6,316 bases of DNA from an uncultured Bacillota bacterium (GCA_900318975.1 ONMY01000027.1:1-6316); one strand, 5' to 3'; shown: positions 1 through 4,806, numbered from the stretch's first letter. Numbers and translations are program-made. Notes: a model not told the origin generated them from the sequence alone.

Positions 1-232
1 CAATATCTATATAACGAACAAGGTACCGGATAAAACTGCAAAGATTAGTGTATTCTTAGTCGATAATGATAACGACATAATGACACCATTCCCATATGCA
101 TATAGAATTGTATACACAAATCTAGAACATACAGATACCACTATTACTAATATTGCTGAACTTGACTTCTATCAATCTGTAGCAACATTTGAGATACCAA
201 GTACAGGTGAAGCAGCAGAAGCAACTTATTAA
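1..232 (+). CDS. C-terminal end of an unrecognised protein (5' partial)
   Basis: An open frame enters from the left edge (first whole codon at base 2) and runs 76 codons to TAA at 230-232. I do not recognise the family. The visible part is mixed polar and hydrophobic, with the stretch VPDKTAKISVFLVDNDND near its start and a small-residue, acidic end (STGEAAEATY). It contains no obvious membrane segment, no cysteines and no catalytic motif. The alternating beta-like pattern suggests a folded domain, possibly of an envelope or surface protein, but that is a guess. A strong intrinsic terminator follows 12 nt after the stop, which supports this frame as the real end of a transcription unit. The start and most of the gene lie outside the window. 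Confidence 0.72.
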   Translation, partial: NIYITNKVPDKTAKISVFLVDNDNDIMTPFPYAYRIVYTNLEHTDTTITNIAELDFYQSVATFEIPSTGEAAEATY

Positions 233-244
233 TGCCTATGCGTT

Positions 245-273
245 AAGGCGTTTCATTATTGAAGCGCCTTTTT
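245..273 (+). terminator. Intrinsic terminator after the first partial gene
   Basis: AAGGCGTTTC (245-254) pairs with GAAGCGCCTT (261-270): ten base pairs including one G-U, around the loop ATTATT. The U tract is 269-273. It ends the transcription unit entering from the left and also carries the weak -35 of the next promoter in its 3' arm. Confidence 0.88.
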
Positions 274-276
274 ATA

Positions 277-295
277 TGGTATAATAAAAAAGAGG
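277..295 (+). promoter_or_regulatory. Extended -10 promoter and ribosome binding site of the sugar O-acetyltransferase gene
   Basis: TGGTATAAT at 277-285 is a perfect extended -10 (TGn plus TATAAT). The best -35 candidate is TTGAAG at 259-264, only 15 bp upstream and inside the preceding terminator, so the TGn extension probably carries recognition. AGAGG at 291-295 is the ribosome binding site, six bases before the ATG at 302. The expected transcription start (about 291-294) falls on the binding site itself, giving a leader of roughly 8-11 nt. Confidence 0.7.
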
Positions 296-301
296 TTAAC
301 T

Positions 302-958
302 ATGGACTATAAATATGATTTGAATAAAGTTAAAGAATATGAAAAGAAATGTTTTACAGGCGAAATATATGACTGTAATGACAAAGATTTAATGATGTAT
401 CAAGAAGAATGCAAGCTTCTAATATACGAATACAATAATACGCTTCCTGGTGAGTTTAAAAAAAGAAGCGAACTATTAAAAAAGATCTTCAAAGAAATAG
501 GTGAAAATTGTTATTTTGAACCACCAATAAGAGCAAATTTTGGTGGCCAACACTGTCATATCGGAAATAATGTTTATTCTAATTTTAATTTGACTTTAGT
601 AGATGATGATAATATCTATATAGGCGATAACACAATGATTGCCCCTAATGTTACTATCTGTACTGCAGCTCATCCAATTCTACCAGAACTTAGAATGAAA
701 GGTCTTCAATATAATAAACCAGTTAAAATTGGAAAATGCGTTTGGATTGGCGCTGGAGTAATAATTCTTCCTGGTGTTACAATTGGAGATAATTCAGTAA
801 TTGGTGCTGGAAGTGTGGTTACAAGGGATATTCCAGCTAATTCAGTTGCCTATGGAAATCCTGCAAGAGTTAGAAGAGAGATAAGCGAAAGAGATAAAGA
901 ATATTATTTTAAAGATGAAAAAATAGATTGGGATAACCTCAAAGAATATTTAAAATGA
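302..958 (+). CDS. Hexapeptide-repeat sugar O-acetyltransferase (LacA/Maa/NodL type)
   Basis: Cytoplasmic acetyl-CoA:sugar O-acetyltransferase of the left-handed beta-helix group; members acetylate the 6-hydroxyl of galactosides, maltose or glucose. The protein is 218 residues, slightly longer than the usual 185-205. Residues about 12-67 look like the N-terminal helical Mac domain. From about 70 to 190 come hexapeptide repeats (IGNNVY, IGDNTM, IGKCVW, IGAGVI, IGDNSV, IGAGSV). YSNFNLTLVDDD (92-103) is the family signature, and H124 in TAAHP is the expected catalytic histidine, matching His115 of E. coli LacA. GNPARV (185-190) closes the helix and is followed by a charged tail of about 28 residues that is longer than usual. 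The ATG at 302 has AGAGG six bases upstream. It stands alone between terminators, so the context does not reveal the acceptor sugar; it may be detoxification of non-metabolised sugars. Confidence 0.92.
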   Translation: MDYKYDLNKVKEYEKKCFTGEIYDCNDKDLMMYQEECKLLIYEYNNTLPGEFKKRSELLKKIFKEIGENCYFEPPIRANFGGQHCHIGNNVYSNFNLTLVDDDNIYIGDNTMIAPNVTICTAAHPILPELRMKGLQYNKPVKIGKCVWIGAGVIILPGVTIGDNSVIGAGSVVTRDIPANSVAYGNPARVRREISERDKEYYFKDEKIDWDNLKEYLK

Positions 959-965
959 AAACAAC

Positions 966-999
966 AATGAAAATGTTTCATAAATTATTTTCATTTTTT
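966..999 (+). terminator. Possible weak AT-rich terminator after the acetyltransferase gene
   Basis: AATGAAAAT (966-974) pairs with ATTTTCATT (987-995) and runs into a short T tract (994-999). A second left arm, AAAATGAAAA (952-961, spanning the TGA stop), could pair with TTTTCATTTT (988-997) instead. Both stems are almost pure A-U, so termination strength is doubtful. It is the only candidate between this gene and the next promoter. Confidence 0.35.
967..981. repeat. Palindrome ATGAAA-N3-TTTCAT, related to the operator-like site at 1066
   Basis: ATGAAAATGTTTCAT is a perfect 6-3-6 inverted repeat. With its flanks (966-984) it resembles 1065-1084: both begin AATGAAAA and end TTCATAAA, about 100 bp apart. 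It lacks the central CG of the downstream copy and overlaps the possible terminator stem, so its role, if any, is uncertain. Confidence 0.4.
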
Positions 1000-1065
1000 G
1001 ACACAAATTTGAAGAAAACACAAAAACTAATTATTATAAATAATAATTAAATAAATATTTACTTA

Positions 1066-1081
1066 ATGAAAACGTGTTCAT
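1066..1081. promoter_or_regulatory. cre-like / LacI-family operator upstream of the uracil permease leader promoter
   Basis: ATGAAAACGTGTTCAT is a 16-bp palindrome with a central ACGT and a single mismatched pair. Against the CcpA catabolite-responsive element consensus WTGNAANCGNWNNCAW it differs at one position (G for W at position 11). The central CG is typical of LacI/PurR-family operators. It lies just upstream of the -35 position of the promoter at 1102-1110, centred about 43 bases before the predicted transcription start, and that promoter has no good -35 hexamer. This placement would suit activation as well as repression. CcpA or another LacI-family protein is inferred. Confidence 0.5.
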
Positions 1082-1101
1082 AAAACAAAGCTCTTTCAAT
1101 G

Positions 1102-1110
1102 TGATATAAT
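1102..1110 (+). promoter_or_regulatory. Extended -10 promoter of the leader ORF and uracil permease gene
   Basis: TGATATAAT is a perfect extended -10. At 17 bp spacing the -35 position reads AAAACA (1082-1087), a poor match to TTGACA. The predicted start is near 1117, giving a leader of about 50 nt to the leader ORF and about 256 nt to the permease ATG. Confidence 0.68.
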
Positions 1111-1116
1111 ATTTAC

Positions 1117-1143
1117 AAGTAAATTGAAGTTATTAATTTACTT
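1117..1143 (+). other. Hairpin at the 5' end of the uracil permease leader RNA
   Basis: AAGTAAATT (1117-1125) is the exact reverse complement of AATTTACTT (1135-1143). A further G-U and A-U pair makes an 11-bp stem with loop AGTTA. It would begin at, or within a base or two of, the predicted transcription start and end ten bases before the leader's ribosome binding site (AGAAGGAG, 1153-1160). A 5'-terminal stem like this can protect mRNA from 5'-dependent decay. An alternative pairing of ATTTAC (1111-1116) with GTAAAT (1119-1124) exists in the DNA but straddles the likely start. Confidence 0.5.
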
Positions 1144-1167
1144 AATATCAATAGAAGGAGAAAGAGT

Positions 1168-1290
1168 ATGAAGAGAGCTAAAAATAACTATACTAATATA
1201 TTAAGTTCTTTTAACATTTGCCTCTTCTCACAAGTCGAAGCAGTTTTAGCATCTCCTAGTCTCTCAATTTTCTATTCTAATATTTTCTAA
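1168..1290 (+). CDS. Putative 40-residue leader peptide of the uracil permease attenuator
   Basis: ATG at 1168 opens 40 codons ending in TAA at 1288-1290, with an excellent ribosome binding site AGAAGGAG (1153-1160) seven bases before the start. That is better than most full-length genes here, so translation is likely. The peptide starts MKRAKNNYTNILSS and ends SIFYSNIF. It has no clear membrane helix or signal peptide, and no run of one amino acid as in classical amino-acid attenuators. The last ten codons lie in a U-rich stretch without G (1260-1301), and an intrinsic terminator begins five nt after the stop. I infer that what matters is the act of translation: a ribosome reaching the stop would cover the base of the terminator stem. 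It could instead be an independent small protein. I recognise no homolog. Confidence 0.6.
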   Translation: MKRAKNNYTNILSSFNICLFSQVEAVLASPSLSIFYSNIF

Positions 1291-1295
1291 TTTTA

Positions 1296-1322
1296 CATCA
1301 AGCAATGCTTGGTGTTTTTTTT
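1296..1322 (+). terminator. Intrinsic terminator / attenuator between leader ORF and uracil permease gene
   Basis: CATCAAGC (1296-1303) pairs with GCTTGGTG (1307-1314) through eight pairs (one U-G) and the loop AAT, followed by eight T residues (1315-1322). It is a complete rho-independent terminator upstream of the permease gene. No convincing promoter lies between it and the permease start at 1373, so permease transcription from 1102-1110 must read through it, which makes it an attenuator. I find no upstream sequence complementary to either arm that would serve as an antiterminator. Confidence 0.82.
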
Positions 1323-1372
1323 AGAAAAATAATGTAGGTCTTAAAAAATATATATAAAAAAGGAGAGTAAAA

Positions 1373-2797
1373 ATGGAATTATTTTACAAAGTAGAAGACA
1401 AACCAGAGTTTTCTAAGCTAATCGTTTTAGCATTACAACAACTTCTCGCAATCATGGCAGCAACAATTGCTGTACCAGCAATCATCGGTCATGGTATGAG
1501 CCCTTCTGCAGCATTATTTGGTGCTGGCGTAGGTACACTCGTTTATTTATTATTCACAAAATTTAAAAGCCCTGTATTCTTAGGATCATCATTCGCATTC
1601 TTAGGTTCAATGTCTGCAGCATTCGCAGGCGCTGCAACCATCGGTTTAACTGAAAATGTTGGATTCATCGGACTTGTTCTTGGTGCTATCCTTGCAGGTT
1701 TAGTATATGTAGTATTAGCATTAATCGTTAAATCAGTTGGTACTAACTGGCTTTCAAAATTAATGCCAGCAGTAGTAATTGGTCCAACTGTTGCAATCAT
1801 TGGATTAAGCTTAGCTGGAAACGCTGTAGGCGATCTTGGAAGCGGAAGCTTTGATACAACTAGTTTCTATGTTGCACTCGTTTGTGGTCTTGTAACATTA
1901 TTCGTTACAATCATCTGCTCAGTATTCGGTAAGAAGATGTTCAAGATGATTCCATTCGTAATTGGTATTCTTGCTGGATATGCACTTGCATCTATCTTCA
2001 CAGTAATCGGTGTTGCTACTGGTGCTGATGCATTAAAGGTAATCGACTTCTCAGGATTTACAACTCTTGGAACAGTTGAAGCTTGGGTTCCTGATTTCAC
2101 ATTCATTAAAGCTATTAAAGGATTTGGTGAATTAAATGGAGCTGGTGATTTCTTCACTGTACTCGGTCAAGCTGCAGTTGCATATGTTCCAGTTGCATTC
2201 GTAGTATTTGCTGAACATATTGCTGACCATAAGAACTTATCTACAATCATTGAAAAAGATTTATTAGAAGATCCAGGCCTAGATAAGACATTACTTGGTG
2301 ATGGTGTTGGTTCAATGGCTGGTGCATTCTTCGGTGGATGTCCTAACACTACATATGGTGAATCAATCGGTTGTGTTGCAATCTCAGGTAACGCATCTGT
2401 AGTAACAATCCTCACAACTTCAATCATGGCTATTGTAATCTCATTCATTGGCCCATTCTCAATCTTCCTTGCAACTATTCCACCATGTGTAATGGGTGGC
2501 GTATGTATCGCTCTTTATGGTTTCATCGCTGTATCAGGCTTAAAGATGCTCCAAGGTGTAGATCTCGGTGGTCGCCGTATCATTAAAAAAAAAACAGTTA
2601 TCTTAATCGCTGGTGTTGGTGGACATGCACTCAATATCGCTGGTGTTGTTACAATCACTGAAGTTGCTTGTGCATTAATCCTTGGTATCTTAGTTAACAC
2701 AGTTGTTAGACTTAAAAAAGAAGATTCTAATGAACAAGCCACAGAAGAAGTAGCTACAGAAGAAGCTTCTGAAACTTACGAAGAAAATCAAGAATAA
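1373..2797 (+). CDS. uraA: Uracil permease (NCS2 / UraA-PyrP family)
   Basis: Membrane symporter importing uracil with protons, 474 residues with the hydrophobic segments of the 14-helix NCS2 fold. PAVVIGPTVAIIGLSLAG (132-149) is a family hallmark. FAEHIADHKNLSTII (279-293) and PNTTYGESIG (324-333) carry the two glutamates, E281 and E330, expected to match E241 and E290 of E. coli UraA that hold uracil. D285 sits where UraA has His245. The family is roughly 410-430 residues; the excess is a soluble acidic C-terminal tail (about 448-474) with a duplicated ATEE unit. The start is supported by AAGGAGAG (1360-1367). The gene uses no ATA isoleucine codon and many ATC and TTC codons, unlike its neighbours, which suggests high expression. 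An A10 run (2585-2594) encodes K405-K407. It is preceded by a leader ORF and attenuator and followed by a terminator, so it is monocistronic. Xanthine is a less likely substrate. Confidence 0.93.
   Translation: MELFYKVEDKPEFSKLIVLALQQLLAIMAATIAVPAIIGHGMSPSAALFGAGVGTLVYLLFTKFKSPVFLGSSFAFLGSMSAAFAGAATIGLTENVGFIGLVLGAILAGLVYVVLALIVKSVGTNWLSKLMPAVVIGPTVAIIGLSLAGNAVGDLGSGSFDTTSFYVALVCGLVTLFVTIICSVFGKKMFKMIPFVIGILAGYALASIFTVIGVATGADALKVIDFSGFTTLGTVEAWVPDFTFIKAIKGFGELNGAGDFFTVLGQAAVAYVPVAFVVFAEHIADHKNLSTIIEKDLLEDPGLDKTLLGDGVGSMAGAFFGGCPNTTYGESIGCVAISGNASVVTILTTSIMAIVISFIGPFSIFLATIPPCVMGGVCIALYGFIAVSGLKMLQGVDLGGRRIIKKKTVILIAGVGGHALNIAGVVTITEVACALILGILVNTVVRLKKEDSNEQATEEVATEEASETYEENQE
2738..2767 (+). 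repeat. Tandem 15-bp duplication in the permease tail
   Basis: Two adjacent 15-bp units (2738-2752 and 2753-2767) share GCYACAGAAGAAG and encode ATEEV and ATEEA. It looks like an in-frame tandem duplication in the disordered acidic tail and should be tolerated. Confidence 0.75.
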
Positions 2798-2819
2798 TAA
2801 TTAATAATAATAAAAATAG

Positions 2820-2851
2820 AAAAAGAAATCGATTTTCGATTTCTTTTTTTT
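2820..2851 (+). terminator. Intrinsic terminator of the uracil permease gene
   Basis: AAAAGAAATCGA (2821-2832) pairs with TCGATTTCTTTT (2836-2847) around the loop TTT, followed by a T tract to 2851. The 12-bp core stem has only three G-C pairs but is perfectly matched and extends further with A-U pairs. Confidence 0.85.
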
Positions 2852-2858
2852 GATTTAT

Positions 2859-2867
2859 TGCTATAAT
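2859..2867 (+). promoter_or_regulatory. Extended -10 promoter of the GNAT-YfcC operon
   Basis: TGCTATAAT is a perfect extended -10; no good -35 is visible in the terminator sequence upstream. The predicted start near 2874 leaves a leader of about 18 nt containing AGGAGA (2879-2884), seven bases before the ATG at 2892. Confidence 0.68.
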
Positions 2868-2891
2868 ATCTCATAAATAGGAGATAGCGAT

Positions 2892-3341
2892 ATGGAAAAT
2901 TTAGTTGTCGAATTTAAAAATGAAAATGATATAGATACACTAGTTAAGTTATCTAAAACATTTGAGAATGAAAATATTTGTAATGGTATCGTTGCTGATG
3001 ATTACGATTTTTTTAAAAAGACAGATGTTGCTGTTGCAAGATTAAATGGAGAAATAGTTGGCTATATCCATGGAAGATTTGAATATAAAACTGAAAACAA
3101 TAAATATTTTTATGTCGGGCAAAAAACATATTACATCGAAGAGATATATGTTAAAAAAGAATATAGATCGATTGGAATTGGAAGAGAACTTTTTAAATTC
3201 ATTGAAAGCTATGCAAAGATGGAAGATTGTGAATACGTAGAAGTTACTGCTGTATCAAGAGATTATAAAAGATTACTTGATTTTTACTGTGAACTCGGAA
3301 TGGAATACTGGTATTCAGAATTACACAAAAAACTAATCTAG
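2892..3341 (+). CDS. GNAT-family N-acetyltransferase
   Basis: Cytoplasmic acetyl-CoA-dependent acyltransferase of 149 residues, a complete single GNAT domain. Residues 2-20 form the N-terminal strand and helix and V46-H60 the beta2-beta3 region (VAVARLNGEIVGYIHG). YIEEIYVKKEYRSIGIGREL (81-100) is motif A: strand beta4, then the pyrophosphate-binding loop R92-S-I-G-I-G97, then helix alpha3. VEVTAVSRDYKRLLDFYCELGME (116-138) is motif B. The acceptor cannot be read from the sequence; GNATs modify small amines, antibiotics or protein N-termini. AGGAGA seven bases upstream fixes the start. The stop TAG (3339-3341) overlaps the ribosome binding site of the downstream transporter, ten nt before its ATG, so the two are co-transcribed and may be translationally coupled. 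The transported compound could be the acceptor, but this is inference. Confidence 0.88.
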   Translation: MENLVVEFKNENDIDTLVKLSKTFENENICNGIVADDYDFFKKTDVAVARLNGEIVGYIHGRFEYKTENNKYFYVGQKTYYIEEIYVKKEYRSIGIGRELFKFIESYAKMEDCEYVEVTAVSRDYKRLLDFYCELGMEYWYSELHKKLI

Positions 3342-3351
3342 GAGAAAGCTT

Positions 3352-4731
3352 ATGGATAATAAAATCAACTTAAAATCATATATAAGCAGTTTAATTGTTC
3401 TATTTGCCTTAATGATTCTAACCTATATTCTTACATTCGTTATTCCAAGTGGTGAATATGCAAGAATCATTAATGCAGATGGCAATGAGATTATTGATAT
3501 AGAAAGCGAATTTAAGTTTGTTGAGGGAGGAATCCCCTTTTGGAAATGGGTTTTATCACCAATTCTAGTTTTAACTACAAGTGGCAGTTTTACAATTATT
3601 GCAGTAATCATATTATTACTCGTTATTGGGGCAATATTTGGTCCTTTAACTGATTCTAATATCATAAAATACTTGATAGATAAAATAGCCTATAAGTACG
3701 GAAAGAAAAAATATAAACTAATTGCTATACTGACACTCGTGTTTATGCTTCTTGGAGCATTTATTGGTATTTATGAAGAAGCAGTACCACTAGTTCCAAT
3801 TGTTGTAGGACTAATGATAATGCTAGGGTTTGATACATCTCTTGGTCTTGGAGTAAGTATTGTTGCAGTCGGTTGTGGTTTTTCAACTGGTATTATGAAT
3901 CCTTTCACAATAGGTGTTGCACAAAAACTAGCTGGTGTACCACTATTTTCTGGGGTATGGCTTAGGATTGTTAGTTTTATAATCATATATCTATTACTTC
4001 TAGCATTTTTATTCTTTTACGCAAAGAAAATTGAAAGAAAAGATGTTAATGCAGAAATAACATTTGAAAAGTCAATAGAACTTGAAAGGGCAACAAACGC
4101 ATTTTTAATTATCCTTGGTGTTGGTGTACTACTCGTTCTTATGTCTCCATTCATTCCATTCCTTCAGGATATAACAATGATAATTGTAATATTAATGTTC
4201 CTAGTTGCCGGCATTACATCTTGTGCGCTTGTAAAGATGCCTATTAAAGATTTCTTTAAATCAGCATTTAGGAATATGCTAGGTGTTCTTCCTGCGCTTG
4301 TTTTAATACTTATGGCTAGTTCAATCAAATATGTTTTAGTAGAATCTAAAACACTAGATACAATTATGTATTATGCTGCAAATGTAGCTGAAACAATTCC
4401 AAGATTTACTGTTGTATTATTCATTTATTTAATTGCATTAATACTTGAATTCTTTATTGCATCTGGTTCTGCAAAAGCATTCCTATTAATCCCAATCATT
4501 CTTCCAATCGCATCGCTTTTTGGTATTTCACCACAGCTATGTATACTTGCGTATGCATTCGGAGATGGTTTTTCAAATATTTTCTATCCAACAAACCCTG
4601 TATTATTAATAAGCCTTGGGCTTAATAAGACAAAGTATACTGATTATATGAAGTTTACTTGGAAGTTCGCACTTTCAACATTGGTAGTTACATCTCTTAT
4701 TCTCTTATTTGGTTTAATGATTGGATATTAA
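3352..4731 (+). CDS. YfcC/DcuC-family membrane transporter (probable amino acid or dicarboxylate carrier)
   Basis: Multi-pass inner membrane transporter of 459 residues, the usual length for YfcC proteins (DcuC/ArcD-like group, often annotated as C4-dicarboxylate carrier or arginine/ornithine antiporter). The first helix (about 11-31) ends in IPSGEYARI, the family's N-terminal motif. A soluble loop follows (about 38-65), then repeated hydrophobic segments. The conserved half-repeat motifs are present: GIYEEAVPLVPI (139-150) with two membrane-region glutamates, GFSTGIMNPFTIGVA (176-190), FIASGSAKAFLLIPIILP (368-385) and FGDGFSNIFYPTNP (403-416). Substrate is not certain; characterised relatives move basic amino acids, dicarboxylates or peptides. 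GGAG (3341-3344) lies seven bases before the ATG. It is the second gene of an operon with the GNAT gene; an 18-bp palindrome and a new promoter follow. Confidence 0.87.
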   Translation: MDNKINLKSYISSLIVLFALMILTYILTFVIPSGEYARIINADGNEIIDIESEFKFVEGGIPFWKWVLSPILVLTTSGSFTIIAVIILLLVIGAIFGPLTDSNIIKYLIDKIAYKYGKKKYKLIAILTLVFMLLGAFIGIYEEAVPLVPIVVGLMIMLGFDTSLGLGVSIVAVGCGFSTGIMNPFTIGVAQKLAGVPLFSGVWLRIVSFIIIYLLLLAFLFFYAKKIERKDVNAEITFEKSIELERATNAFLIILGVGVLLVLMSPFIPFLQDITMIIVILMFLVAGITSCALVKMPIKDFFKSAFRNMLGVLPALVLILMASSIKYVLVESKTLDTIMYYAANVAETIPRFTVVLFIYLIALILEFFIASGSAKAFLLIPIILPIASLFGISPQLCILAYAFGDGFSNIFYPTNPVLLISLGLNKTKYTDYMKFTWKFALSTLVVTSLILLFGLMIGY

Positions 4732-4735
4732 TACT

Positions 4736-4753
4736 ATAAGCTTTAAAGCTTAT
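4736..4753. repeat. Perfect 18-bp palindrome before the kinase promoter
   Basis: ATAAGCTTTAAAGCTTAT is its own reverse complement, beginning four bases after the transporter stop and ending five bases before the -35 of the next promoter. In RNA it folds as a 7-bp stem with loop UUAA. The following TATGTATCTT is not a proper U tract, so it is at best a weak terminator. The position also fits an operator for a dimeric regulator. Confidence 0.5.
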
Positions 4754-4758
4754 GTATC

Positions 4759-4787
4759 TTGAAAAGGGTTAGTTAGAAGCGTATAAT
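4759..4787 (+). promoter_or_regulatory. Consensus-like sigma-A promoter of the kinase-TatD operon
   Basis: TTGAAA (4759-4764, 5 of 6 matches) is separated by exactly 17 bp from TATAAT (4782-4787). A second overlapping TATAAT lies at 4787-4792. This is the best full promoter in the window. The predicted start (about 4794) falls at the ribosome binding site AAGGAAA (4794-4800), so the leader is about 13 nt or shorter. Confidence 0.8.
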
Positions 4788-4806
4788 ATAATCAAGGAAA
4801 GATGAG

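Noticed and set aside
302..958. TGA read as tryptophan (Mycoplasma code)
   Set aside because: The acetyltransferase ends at TGA at the length expected for the family, and all tryptophans in the window are TGG.
998..1003. Perfect -35 hexamer TTGACA
   Set aside because: No -10-like sequence lies 16-18 bp downstream (the position reads CAAAAA), and the next TATAAA is 31 bp away.
1349..1358. TATATA/TATAAA as a separate permease promoter after the attenuator
   Set aside because: It lies in an AT-only stretch, without a -35 at proper spacing or a TGn extension, and would place the start on the ribosome binding site. It cannot be fully excluded.
1100..1372. Purine or PRPP-type riboswitch or PyrR-binding loop in the permease leader
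   Set aside because: I looked for the conserved purine aptamer core and the AGAGAGGCU-type PyrR loop. Only AAGAGAGCT at 1171-1179 is faintly similar to the latter, without the surrounding stem. A covariance search would settle it.
1543..2742. Four antisense ORFs of 75-96 codons across the permease gene
   Set aside because: They lie opposite a well-conserved gene, lack ribosome binding sites, and have the low-complexity composition of reverse-strand shadows.
3058..3240. 60-codon + strand ORF inside the GNAT gene
   Set aside because: It is an out-of-frame reading of the conserved GNAT motif A region, with no binding site of its own.
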